A stretch of DNA of 9,310 bases from Armatimonadota bacterium (GTDB lineage: Bacteria; Armatimonadota; Zipacnadia; Zipacnadales; UBA11051). The notes beneath the pieces were generated by a model, which was not told where the DNA came from, did no database searches, and saw nothing but the letters and a program-made list of their open reading frames with translations. Position 1 is the stretch's first letter; each line of letters opens with the position of its first letter. Positions 1 through 7,160 of this stretch are shown here, piece by piece. Location of the stretch: positions 15,656-24,965 of the forward strand of contig DPJP01000285.1 in NCBI GenBank assembly GCA_003542955.1. The letters are read 5' to 3'. Position numbers and translations under genes: made by a program.

Positions 1-1023
1 ACCGCCGCAGCGTGCGCGGAGTTCGGTGAACCGCTCGAGCGAGCCGCTCCAGATGAGGCTGACCCCCGCCGCACGCATCTGCTCATAGACCTCCGGCAAC
101 TCCCAGTTGTCGGGGTTGCCCATGTGCACGATGTTGACGCCCTCGGTCGAGAGCATCTGATCGAGCAGGTGGCGACCGTCGCCGCAGAAGTGCAGCCACC
201 CACCGCCGAACGGCGCGTAGGCGCGCTCGTTGTAGGGCCTCACGAACTCGGAGTACACATCGGCCGAGCACATGACAGGCGTATCGTCACAAATGCGCAC
301 GCCGCCCTCGACCAGTTTGACGCCGCAAATGTGGTAGCCTGAGTCGACCGGCTCACCGAATTGGCGCTTGAAGTGGAGGGTGAACTGGATGTAGGTCTCT
401 GTCATCAGGTCCAGGAGCGCATGAACCAGCTCAGGCTCATCGTGGAGAGCGTAGAAGATGCCCGGCCCCCAGACCAGGTGCGCGAGGTCGAACGGCCCCT
501 GGTTGTCAGGCACCACGTAGTGCAGCGCACGCTCGAGCGTGGGGTACTCCGCGACGACCTCTCGCGCGAAGTCGAAGAAGCCCAGCATCTTCGCCCCGTG
601 CCCACTGCCGACGTCAGGAACGCCCCGGTCGATGAGCGCTCGTATGGCATCGGCGCTACCAAGCCCCTCGGACATCGACCATCCCGTATCGGTGATGACA
701 CTGGGCACGCCGAACAGCTCGGGGATGTTGACGACGCCATATTCACAGTCGAGCGTGCAGAGGCGGTCATCGCGCAGCAGCGCACCGCAGTAGGCGGTGG
801 CCATGGCGTTCATGAACTTCCTCTCGACATCGTCCCACGTCTGTGTGAAGGGGTACGTGGGCCAGTCGTGGGGCGGGGGGAAAGAGATGTACACCGGCAC
901 CCGTTGCGGCGGCTCCGGCGACCACATCTGCGCCTGGACACGCTCGCACCTGTCGAGATGCTCGGGATCGAGAATCTCCTCGAGCGTCTGCAATGCCCTG
1001 CGGTGCTCCGCGAGCCTCAACAT
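1..1023 (-). CDS. URO-D superfamily protein (MtaA/CmuA-like), 3' end beyond window
   Basis: An open frame of 341 codons reads leftward off the window edge without a stop, so the C-terminus is missing. The translation fits the uroporphyrinogen decarboxylase/methylcobamide methyltransferase TIM-barrel superfamily: an N-terminal RVPVYI strand, a central DLAHLVWGPGIFYAL segment, then VYSEFVRPYNE, and LHFCGDG at residues 277-283. His278 and Cys280 match the H-x-C-G zinc signature of MtaA/CmuA-type methyltransferases; the expected third ligand would lie past the edge. The ATG at 1023 has GGGGAGG upstream at good spacing. An in-frame ATG at 1077, only 8 bases past the upstream stop, would add 18 Arg-rich residues and looks less likely. 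The gene follows the isomerase at 1086 in the same direction, so the two are probably co-transcribed. No corrinoid-protein gene is visible, so a methyl-transfer role is unproven. In this context heme biosynthesis is unlikely. Confidence 0.85.
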   Translation of the reverse strand, partial: MLRLAEHRRALQTLEEILDPEHLDRCERVQAQMWSPEPPQRVPVYISFPPPHDWPTYPFTQTWDDVERKFMNAMATAYCGALLRDDRLCTLDCEYGVVNIPELFGVPSVITDTGWSMSEGLGSADAIRALIDRGVPDVGSGHGAKMLGFFDFAREVVAEYPTLERALHYVVPDNQGPFDLAHLVWGPGIFYALHDEPELVHALLDLMTETYIQFTLHFKRQFGEPVDSGYHICGVKLVEGGVRICDDTPVMCSADVYSEFVRPYNERAYAPFGGGWLHFCGDGRHLLDQMLSTEGVNIVHMGNPDNWELPEVYEQMRAAGVSLIWSGSLERFTELRARCGG

Positions 1024-1085
1024 GCCGCCGCCCTCCCCACTCTTCGCATGGCGGGACCGCTCACGCTGTCTCCGCATGCCCTTCC

Positions 1086-1844
1086 CTACCCTGTCATCTC
1101 CCGCCACAAGGCCGCCTGGTAGCGCATGATTCGTTGGGGGTCCTCGTTGCCGGGCGACTCGGTCATGCAGTAGCCGTCGAACTGGATGCCCTTGAGCAGG
1201 TCGAACAGCTCCGAGTACGGGTAGTCGGCATCGCACAGGTCATGGATGTGCACGAGCCCGATCCTGTCGGCGAGCAGTGCGAAGTTCTCCGCAATCGAGC
1301 CGTCGATGATATCGGGCTGGTTGCAGTTCCAGCACGCCTGCACCATCGGGTTGGGCACGTAGTCGAAGATGGTCTTCATGTGGGGGACGTGACACGTGCC
1401 CTGCCCGTGCACCTCGACCCAGAGCGTCACACCCTTGTCGGTTGCGTACGCGCCGACCTCGGCCAACGAGTTGCCGATCTGCTCGAGCGTCTGCTCGACC
1501 GGAACACCGTCCGGCAGCCTGTTGGGGCGCACCTTCACCCCCCGCGCGCCCACGTCGACGGCGAGGTCGACGAAGTCGCGAGTCAGCTGCATCTGTGCCG
1601 CCAACTCGTCCGGATCAGGTGAGTGGTACTCACACGTGCTGCCCAATCCCCAAAGCCGGACATCGGTACCCTCGAACTTCGCCCTGACCTCGGCGCGCTG
1701 CTCGGGTGTCAGGCTGGGCTCCACACCGTGGGCGTGGGTGGTGCGCAGTTCAACGGCCCCGAAGCCGGTTGCCTCGCAGGCGGCTATCATCGTGTCGAGG
1801 TCCCATTCGGCGGCCAGGTTGTAGGTGACCAGTCCAAGCTGCAT
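1086..1844 (-). CDS. Sugar-phosphate isomerase/epimerase-like TIM barrel protein
   Basis: A 252-residue protein with the xylose isomerase-like/AP endonuclease 2 TIM-barrel pattern. It begins with the usual short first strand MQLGLVTYNL. Then come GFGAVELRTTH (residues 27-37), VKVRPNRL (103-110), LWVEVHGQG (141-149), GLVHIHDL (196-203) and CMTESPGN (226-233). Glu144, His199/His201 and Glu229 sit where the family places divalent-metal ligands. The strand after Glu144 reads CWNCNQPD, so the usual Asp may be Asn174 or Asp178. Cytoplasmic isomerisation or epimerisation of a sugar or inositol-type compound is the family role; the substrate cannot be read from the sequence. The ATG at 1844 has AGGAGG 7 bases upstream and matches family N-termini. 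An in-frame ATG at 1862 also has GAGGAG upstream and would add six residues (MAGGAS). This is the first gene of the leftward operon, divergent from the URO-D gene at 2037. Confidence 0.86.
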   Translation of the reverse strand: MQLGLVTYNLAAEWDLDTMIAACEATGFGAVELRTTHAHGVEPSLTPEQRAEVRAKFEGTDVRLWGLGSTCEYHSPDPDELAAQMQLTRDFVDLAVDVGARGVKVRPNRLPDGVPVEQTLEQIGNSLAEVGAYATDKGVTLWVEVHGQGTCHVPHMKTIFDYVPNPMVQACWNCNQPDIIDGSIAENFALLADRIGLVHIHDLCDADYPYSELFDLLKGIQFDGYCMTESPGNEDPQRIMRYQAALWREMTG

Positions 1845-2036
1845 TGATGCTCCTCCTGCCATAGAACTCCTCGATGTGTCACGTCTCAAACGGTCATCCA
1901 TTCGCCACCGATCAGCGGGTACCTCCCACTGACCCGCAGGAGAATGCTGGATGTCCGGCCAATAGACTCCGCACCGGGCCGTAGCGGACCGCGCGGCCAT
2001 CGAGGGCCACTGACGGACGTAAAGGGAGATGCACCG
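1845..2036. promoter_or_regulatory. Divergent intergenic region, presumed promoters of both operons
   Basis: This 192-bp gap separates the isomerase gene (leftward) from the URO-D gene (rightward), so both promoters should lie here. No strong sigma-70 pair is visible. Leftward, TTGAGA followed after 17 bases by TTCTAT is a weak candidate that would leave a very short leader. A 6-bp inverted repeat, GCGGGT at 1915-1920 and ACCCGC at 1932-1937 with 11 bases between, could be an operator; in GC-rich DNA it could also be chance. The rightward ribosome binding site is GGGAG at 2024-2028, 8 bases before the ATG. No small ORF or RNA is convincing here. Confidence 0.4.
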
Positions 2037-3074
2037 ATGGAGTCAGAGATGACGCCACGCGAGCGGGTGTTGTGCGCAATCAACTTCGGTGGGCCGGACC
2101 GCATCCCCGTCCACCGCTACATCTTCCCCGGCGCATTCCATCGCCACGGGCAGAAGCTCGTGGACTTCCTCAACTCCCTGCCGGATGATTTCGGCGTCGG
2201 CCCGGTGACGCTGCCGGAGCGCCCGCAGGCAGAGGGAGAGATCGAGTACTACACCGACGACTGGGGCTCGAAGTGGCGACGCCTGATCGGCTACACGACG
2301 GGAGAGGTCGTTGAGCCCGTCCTGAGCGATTGGAGCAAGCTCCCGCAGCTGCAGTTCCCGCCGCTTCCCTCGCCGGAGCACTTCGAGGCGGTGCGCGCGA
2401 ACATCGAGAGCACGGGACATCGCTACTTCACTTGGGGTGGAGGCGGGAGCCTGTTCGAGCAGCTCCAGTGGATTCGCGGTCCCCACAACCTCTACATGGA
2501 CCTCGGGGAGGACCGTGCCGAACTCCACGAGCTTGCGGACCGGCTCGTGGACTACCGTGTCGAGGCGATCAGGGGCTACCTCGCCGCCGGCGTGGACGGC
2601 TGCGGCTTCTCGGATGACTGGGGCGCCCAGGATGTGCTGCTCATCAGCCCGAGGCAGTGGCGGGAGTTCTTCAAGCCGCGTTACAAGCGCATGTTCGACC
2701 CGATCCTCGAGGCCGGCAAGGTCGTCTGGTTCCACTCCGACGGGTGGACGCTCGAGATCCTCGAGGACCTCATCGAGCTGGGTGTGGGCGTGCTCAACCC
2801 GCAGCACCACTGCATGGGCAATGAGCGCGTGGCACAGATCATCGCCGGCCGCGTCTGCCTGCGCTCCGACCTCGACCGCCAGTACATCATCCCCTTCGGC
2901 ACGCACGAGCAGATCGTCGAGCACGTAAAGGAGATCATCCGCCTGTTCGGCACCTGTAACGGCGGGCTGATCCTCCACGGCGAGATCGGGCAGGACGTGC
3001 CGTTCGAGAACATCGTGTGCATGTACGAGGCATTCGCCGAGTATGGGACGTATCCGCTGGATTGGCTTGATTGA
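2037..3074 (+). CDS. URO-D superfamily protein lacking the Cys of the zinc motif
   Basis: A complete 345-residue URO-D-superfamily protein, the usual length for the family. The N-terminus has the standard opening TPRERVLCAINFGGPDRIPV (residues 6-25). It is followed by DDWGSKWRR (74-82), AGVDGCGFSDDWG (184-196), SPRQWREFFKPRYKRM (204-219), WFHSDGWTLEILEDL (231-245) and the C-terminal DVPFENI (320-326). Where MtaA/CmuA-type methyltransferases have H-x-C-G, this protein has His233-Ser-Asp-Gly. The C-terminal region, where the last Cys ligand is expected, reads LHGEIGQD. It therefore keeps only one of the three zinc ligands, and a zinc-thiolate methyltransferase function looks unlikely. The real reaction is unknown. 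The ATG at 2037 is preferred because GGGAG lies 8 bases upstream; the frame stays open to 1944, but that extension is low-complexity. It is first in a rightward operon with the oxidoreductase and aldo/keto reductase. Confidence 0.9.
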   Translation: MESEMTPRERVLCAINFGGPDRIPVHRYIFPGAFHRHGQKLVDFLNSLPDDFGVGPVTLPERPQAEGEIEYYTDDWGSKWRRLIGYTTGEVVEPVLSDWSKLPQLQFPPLPSPEHFEAVRANIESTGHRYFTWGGGGSLFEQLQWIRGPHNLYMDLGEDRAELHELADRLVDYRVEAIRGYLAAGVDGCGFSDDWGAQDVLLISPRQWREFFKPRYKRMFDPILEAGKVVWFHSDGWTLEILEDLIELGVGVLNPQHHCMGNERVAQIIAGRVCLRSDLDRQYIIPFGTHEQIVEHVKEIIRLFGTCNGGLILHGEIGQDVPFENIVCMYEAFAEYGTYPLDWLD

Positions 3075-3186
3075 GCCCGGCCCGATCCGGCGCGCTCCGT
3101 TGTCCCGCCTCAAGGGGGAGGAATGTCCCAGCCGGCAGAGAACCCCGCCGCAACTGGCATGCACCATGTAGCGCGGAGGCTCTCCC

Positions 3187-4182
3187 ATGTCCAAGCTCGC
3201 CGTCGGCGTCATCGGTGTCGGGAAGATGGCGGAAATCTGCCATCTGCCCATTCTCGCGACACTCCCTCAGATCGACCTGGTCGCATTCTGCGATACCAGT
3301 CCGGAGAACCTCGCCGCACGGGGAGACCAGTATGGCGTCACGCGCCGGTACACGGATCACCACGACCTCTTCGAGAAGGAGCAGCTCGACGCCGTCTGCA
3401 TCTTCATCCCGCCGTTCGCGCATACCGACGCCGAGATCATCGCGGCAGAGCGTGGCATACCTCTGCTCGTCGAGAAGCCACCGGCCCTGAGTATGGAGAA
3501 GGCCCACGAGGTCAACGCCGCGATCGCGAGAGCGGGTGTCATCAGCGCGGTCGGCTTCAACCGCCGCTATGCGAAGTCGTCGGAGGCGGCCCGCGAGCGG
3601 CTCAACGGCGCGCCGCCTGTCCAGGCGCTCATCCATCGGCTCCACGGCAGCAAGGCGCTTGCCTACTGGTGGATGGTCGAGAAGCTCTCCGGCGGCGCCT
3701 TCGTGGAGAACACCATACACGCAGTGGACCTGCTGCGCTACCTGGGCGCGGAGTACACCACGGTGTCGGCCCGGCTGGTCGAGCGGCCGGAGAAGACCGA
3801 GCAACTCGACATCCCATTGAGTATCTGTGTGACATACGGTCTCGAGGGCGGGGGGCTGGCCAACATCACCAACTCCACAGCGCTCGAGTCAGGCGGGCAC
3901 GCCGGCTTCATCGTTGTCGCCGGCGGAGACCTCTACGACCTGGGCGGCACCTCATGCAGCGTGAATGGCGAGCAGATCGCTGCAGATGAGCCCGACCACG
4001 GCGACTATCGCGCGGAGTTCTCGGCCTTCTTTGACGCAGTCATCGAGAATGACCCCGGCCGCGTGCGTTCGCCCTACTCCGATGGCATCAAGTCGCTCGC
4101 GGCGGCGCTGGCGGCCGTCGAATCCGCCCGCAACGGCGGCATCGAGATCGACCTGACACAGCCGCCGTGGGCTGTAGAATAG
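3187..4182 (+). CDS. Gfo/Idh/MocA family NAD(P)-dependent oxidoreductase
   Basis: A 331-residue protein of typical family length. Residues 5-14 (AVGVIGVGKM) form the Rossmann dinucleotide-binding strand and glycine loop, although the third glycine is replaced (G-V-G-K-M-A). VEKPPALSM at 95-103 contains the E-K-P motif with Lys97, the conserved catalytic-site lysine. GGAFVENTIHAVDLLRYLG at 169-187 supplies the family H-x-x-D, His178 and Asp181, at the substrate site. The family oxidises or reduces a hydroxyl of a sugar, inositol or sugar acid, or works as an epimerase or dehydratase; the substrate here is not readable. GGAGG at 3175-3179 sits 7 bases before the ATG, which fixes the start. It is cytoplasmic, with no signal peptide. 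It lies 112 bases after the URO-D gene and 18 bases before the aldo/keto reductase, consistent with one transcript. Confidence 0.93.
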   Translation: MSKLAVGVIGVGKMAEICHLPILATLPQIDLVAFCDTSPENLAARGDQYGVTRRYTDHHDLFEKEQLDAVCIFIPPFAHTDAEIIAAERGIPLLVEKPPALSMEKAHEVNAAIARAGVISAVGFNRRYAKSSEAARERLNGAPPVQALIHRLHGSKALAYWWMVEKLSGGAFVENTIHAVDLLRYLGAEYTTVSARLVERPEKTEQLDIPLSICVTYGLEGGGLANITNSTALESGGHAGFIVVAGGDLYDLGGTSCSVNGEQIAADEPDHGDYRAEFSAFFDAVIENDPGRVRSPYSDGIKSLAAALAAVESARNGGIEIDLTQPPWAVE

Positions 4183-4200
4183 CCGAGGAGGCCTGCATTC

Positions 4201-5133
4201 ATGCCGCTTGACAGACGCCGTCTCGGACGCACCGGTTTCATGGTCACACCAATCGGGCTCGGAGGCGCGCACCTGGGGCGCACCGGCCCCGGGCCCGATG
4301 ACTTTGATGACGATCAGGCAGTGGCGACCATCTTCGAGGCGCTCAAACTCGGGATCGCCAACTTCGACACGGCGCCGATGTATGGAGACAGCCAGCGGCG
4401 CGTCGGGCTGGCGCTGAAGCAGTTGCCGGCCGAGGGCTTTCACCGCGCGAATATCATCCTGTCGACGAAGACTGGTCGCGATTCCCAGAGTCGTCCCGGC
4501 TACTCGCGTGACGCCACGCTACGCAGCGTGGAGAACAGCCTGCGCTTGTTGCACACCGACTATATCGACATCCTGCTGGTCCATGACCCCACGGACCTGT
4601 CCGAGGTACTCGGCCCCGGCGGCACACTGGAGGCGCTGCTGGAGTTGAAGGCGCAGGGAATCATCCGTGCCATCGGGCTCGGCGCGCGCCCCCATGACTT
4701 CCATCGCGCCTGCATGGAGACGGGGCACTTCGACGTGTCACTCACCTTCTGCGACTACAACCTGATCGACCGGAGCGCCGTCGATGGCGTACTCGAGCCT
4801 GCCGAGAAGCACGATGTCGGGGTCTACAACGCCGCCGCGGTGATGCTTGGTCTGCTGGGCGGAGAAGACCCCCGCATCGTCGCGCAACGCCTGGGGGGCT
4901 TTGCTACGCCCGAACGCCTGGAGCGCTCGGTGCGCGTGTGGGAGTGGTGTCAGGCACGTGGTATTGACGTGCTGGCGGCAAACCTGCAGCTCTGCGCGCG
5001 AGAGGCGCGCATCGCCTCGACGCTCGTGGGCGCGGCAAGCCCGGAGCAGATTCGCGGGGATGTGGCGGCGTTAGCTACGCCGCTCGACGAGAGTGTGTTC
5101 GAGGAGTTGGCGGAGGTGGCGCAGGGCGGGTAG
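4201..5133 (+). CDS. Aldo/keto reductase, probable sugar 1-dehydrogenase type
   Basis: A 310-residue aldo/keto reductase. It opens with RRLGRTGFMVTPIGLGGAHLG-like residues (about 6-26) typical of the family. The catalytic tetrad is visible: Asp56 and Tyr61 in NFDTAPMYGDS, Lys90 in LSTKTGRD and His128 in ILLVHDPTD. DYIDILLVHD and RAIGLGA are further family strands. The segment CDYNLIDRSAVDGVLEPAEK (184-203), followed by VGVYNAAAVMLGLLGG (206-221), resembles the L-fucose/D-threo-aldose/galactose dehydrogenase branch, where a small aldose is oxidised at C1. That substrate class is an inference. GAGGAGG at 4185-4191 lies 9 bases before the ATG. The 18-base spacing after the Gfo/Idh/MocA gene supports an operon, and the two oxidoreductases could act in sequence on one sugar. 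The gene is last in the rightward unit and is followed by a strong hairpin. Confidence 0.92.
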   Translation: MPLDRRRLGRTGFMVTPIGLGGAHLGRTGPGPDDFDDDQAVATIFEALKLGIANFDTAPMYGDSQRRVGLALKQLPAEGFHRANIILSTKTGRDSQSRPGYSRDATLRSVENSLRLLHTDYIDILLVHDPTDLSEVLGPGGTLEALLELKAQGIIRAIGLGARPHDFHRACMETGHFDVSLTFCDYNLIDRSAVDGVLEPAEKHDVGVYNAAAVMLGLLGGEDPRIVAQRLGGFATPERLERSVRVWEWCQARGIDVLAANLQLCAREARIASTLVGAASPEQIRGDVAALATPLDESVFEELAEVAQGG

Positions 5134-5149
5134 CCGGGAGAAGCGCGCA

Positions 5150-5167
5150 GGTGGAGGCGCCTGCACC
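5150..5167. repeat. Imperfect 18-bp palindrome in the convergent gap
   Basis: GGTGGAGGC and GCCTGCACC abut as a loop-free palindrome with one mismatched pair (5154/5163). The core AGGCGCCT is a perfect 8-bp palindrome. It lies just after the aldo/keto reductase stop and just before the larger hairpin. It may be part of the terminator region or a protein site, but with this base composition chance is also plausible. Confidence 0.3.
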
Positions 5168-5173
5168 AGACGT

Positions 5174-5208
5174 GGCGGCCTGCCCGGGAATCAAACGGGC
5201 AGGCCGCC
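5174..5208. terminator. Perfect 13-bp hairpin, probable bidirectional terminator
   Basis: The arms GGCGGCCTGCCCG (5174-5186) and CGGGCAGGCCGCC (5196-5208) are perfectly complementary, with the 9-base loop GGAATCAAA. The hairpin lies 40 bases after the aldo/keto reductase stop and 29 bases downstream of the propeller gene's stop on the opposite strand. That convergent gap is the classic place for a shared terminator. Neither side has a U-tract, so it may stall polymerase or protect the 3' ends of both mRNAs rather than act as a canonical intrinsic terminator. Confidence 0.6.
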
Positions 5209-5237
5209 GTTGCTGAGTCGGCTGGTGCCACGGAGCG

Positions 5238-7160
5238 TCAGCTGAGTTGGTAGCTGTAGAGGTGTGACCCGGAGCCGAAGTAGATGCGGCCATCGTAGTA
5301 GTCGCCCCCCGGCCCAATCTCCACCGGTGACTCCGCGACCAGGCTCACCTCATAGCTGTCGAGATCAACACGCGTGATCGCGTTCTCGGTGAGCATGAAC
5401 AGCTCATCATCCTCGCCCCAGACGAAGATGCGCGGGCCCTGCTGGATGTTCGTGCGGCCCCATCTTTCCTCGAGGTCCTGCTGATGGATGATCGTCCGCT
5501 GCTCGGGATCGAAGACGAACAGCGTCTTCCAGTCTGCGACCCCGATCACCATCCCGCTCGGCAACAGGCGGAGGTCGCTGTAGGCGCTGACCCCGGGCAT
5601 CATCACCTCGTGCCACTGGATGGTTCGGGTCTCCAGGTCCATCAGGTAGAGTTCGGCCTGCTCCGCGAGTTGCTCGCCGCCGGTACCGGGCGCTACGGTT
5701 GTGCCGCCGAGGATGTTGCCGTCCGGCAGCGCGATGAGGCTCTGGGTCGAGTGAAGCGGGATCAGGTCAGTGTGCTCGATGATCTGGCCGGTCTCGGTCT
5801 GCCGGTCCCAGATGAGCAGCCCGCCGCCGGTATAGCCGTAGCCCGGAGTGCCGGCGAGGATGACCGTCCTGCCGTCAGGGTGGACGAGCAGATCATGGGG
5901 GCGGTTGATCGTCGGAGCCGACTCCATCCAGTAGCGCGGGTTGCTGTCGGGATTCTCCTTGTCGGTGCGCACCCACTCGTTCGCCGGGGTCCACTCGAGC
6001 AGGAAGCCGTGGCCATAGCCGCCCACGAAGAACTTCTCCCCCTGCGCGGCGACGGTGTTCCACTGGCCATGCGCCTCGCGATTGACCCACGCGTCGGTCG
6101 CGGGGTTGTAGCTGAAGAAGCGCATCGGGAAGGCCGTGCCGCCGCAGAGTGTGCCGTCGGAGGCGGCCGCGACCCCCATCAGGTGCGCGCCCTCGGTCTC
6201 GTAGTCGAAGGTGATCTCGATGCTGTCCCCGGTCCGGGGATCATCAATCCAGGCCACACGCCCGATCAGGTCCAGCTCGACAAGCTCCTTGCCATCCGGG
6301 AAGATCGTGTGGAAGAGGCCCTGGCTGCCGGTGATGATCGGCTTCTCGTCGGCCTGCTCGTGGTTGGCCAGGGCGGTCATCTTGCCACCGTAGAACTCAA
6401 ACCATGGGTTCGCGGCCCCCTGTACGGCCTGCCCGTAGACTTTGCCATCGAGGTTGCGGTAGACGTAGCCTGTGCCCTGGGCGCGTTCATCGTCGGGGAT
6501 CATCGGGATGGCTTCGCGGGTCTCTCGGTTGAAGGCGATGATCTGCCCGCGCGTGTTGCCGACGCCGAAGTAGACCCAGCCGGTCTCGTCGGCGGCGACG
6601 GTGCGTTGATACTGGCGCCAGTTCTGCTCGTAGACATGCCCGTAGTCGTTGAACTCACCCGTCTCCGGGTCATACGACATCAGGCCGCTATCGGGATAGG
6701 AGGCCGCCCAGATGACGCCATCATCGTCCTCGGTCATTCCCATCGCCATCATCGGCACCGTCTCGGCGACGAAGGTGAACTCGCCCTTCTGGGCATCGAA
6801 CTCGCAGAAGTGGCTGTTGACATGGGTGTAGAAGCGGTGGCGGCTTGACAGAATCGACGCGAACGGGGAGTCGAAGACCGGGAACGGCATCGGATGCACT
6901 GCCGACTCGCCCGTCTCGACGTCGAACTCCAGCAGCGCGTAGCCGCCGCGGTGATCCATCAGCCATGACAGCACCGTGCTGTGGCCATCACCATCGACGG
7001 TTGCGACCGTGCCGCGGTGGTTGCTGATCGGGGTGGCGACACCATGGTCGGAGAAGCCGCCGCCGAGGTCCTTGCTGTTTGCCTCAAAGCGGATACACGC
7101 CATGGTGAGCAGTGCCGCCACGGCCAGGATTCCAGGGGTTGCCATCTCCACGTCATTCAT
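5238..7160 (-). CDS. Exported beta-propeller-like protein, downstream paralog
   Basis: About 640 residues, predicted to be exported. A hydrophobic segment, GILAVAALLTMAC (residues 10-22), ends in a weak lipobox-like T-M-A-C, so it may be a lipoprotein. The stretch before it has no Lys or Arg, which is unusual for a signal peptide. The body has repeated propeller-blade features: DDDGVIWAASYPDSG followed by SYDPETGEF, GWVYFGVGN, GTLCGGTAFP, GEKFFVGGYG, HPDGRTVILAGTPG, AELYLMDLETR, and DYYDGRIYFGSGS at the end. Invariant histidines lie in NHRG, MDHRGGY, THVNSHF, GHVYE, RPHDL, EHTD and WHE. It aligns along its length with the gene at 7153-9195. No exact family is recognised; BNR, SMP-30, PQQ-type or lyase propellers are possible. 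The ATG at 7160 directly abuts GGGAGG (7161-7166); the in-frame GTG at 7151 has ideal 9-base spacing and may be the true start. The gene overlaps the upstream stop by 8 bases, so translation is probably coupled. Confidence 0.85.
   Translation of the reverse strand: MNDVEMATPGILAVAALLTMACIRFEANSKDLGGGFSDHGVATPISNHRGTVATVDGDGHSTVLSWLMDHRGGYALLEFDVETGESAVHPMPFPVFDSPFASILSSRHRFYTHVNSHFCEFDAQKGEFTFVAETVPMMAMGMTEDDDGVIWAASYPDSGLMSYDPETGEFNDYGHVYEQNWRQYQRTVAADETGWVYFGVGNTRGQIIAFNRETREAIPMIPDDERAQGTGYVYRNLDGKVYGQAVQGAANPWFEFYGGKMTALANHEQADEKPIITGSQGLFHTIFPDGKELVELDLIGRVAWIDDPRTGDSIEITFDYETEGAHLMGVAAASDGTLCGGTAFPMRFFSYNPATDAWVNREAHGQWNTVAAQGEKFFVGGYGHGFLLEWTPANEWVRTDKENPDSNPRYWMESAPTINRPHDLLVHPDGRTVILAGTPGYGYTGGGLLIWDRQTETGQIIEHTDLIPLHSTQSLIALPDGNILGGTTVAPGTGGEQLAEQAELYLMDLETRTIQWHEVMMPGVSAYSDLRLLPSGMVIGVADWKTLFVFDPEQRTIIHQQDLEERWGRTNIQQGPRIFVWGEDDELFMLTENAITRVDLDSYEVSLVAESPVEIGPGGDYYDGRIYFGSGSHLYSYQLS

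Noticed and set aside
1845..2000. N-terminal extension of the isomerase gene to 2000
   Set aside because: The extra 52 residues are low-complexity and precede the canonical MQLGLVTYNL first strand. A good ribosome binding site supports 1844.
1..3074. Assignment of the URO-D-like genes as hemE (heme biosynthesis)
   Set aside because: There are two divergent copies in a sugar-catabolic context with no other heme genes. One carries the MtaA-type HxCG motif, and neither shows a HemE-type N-terminal signature that I can identify.
2043..3251. Long open frame (about 400 codons) on the minus strand across the URO-D gene
   Set aside because: It lies antisense to a gene with clear family motifs. Its translation has no recognisable domain and shows the composition expected of a GC-rich shadow frame.
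3123..3989. 288-codon frame overlapping the Gfo/Idh/MocA gene, with a good ribosome binding site
   Set aside because: The protein is Arg-rich low complexity with no domain, while the 3187 frame has all the family motifs. Only the start signal itself is kept as a finding.
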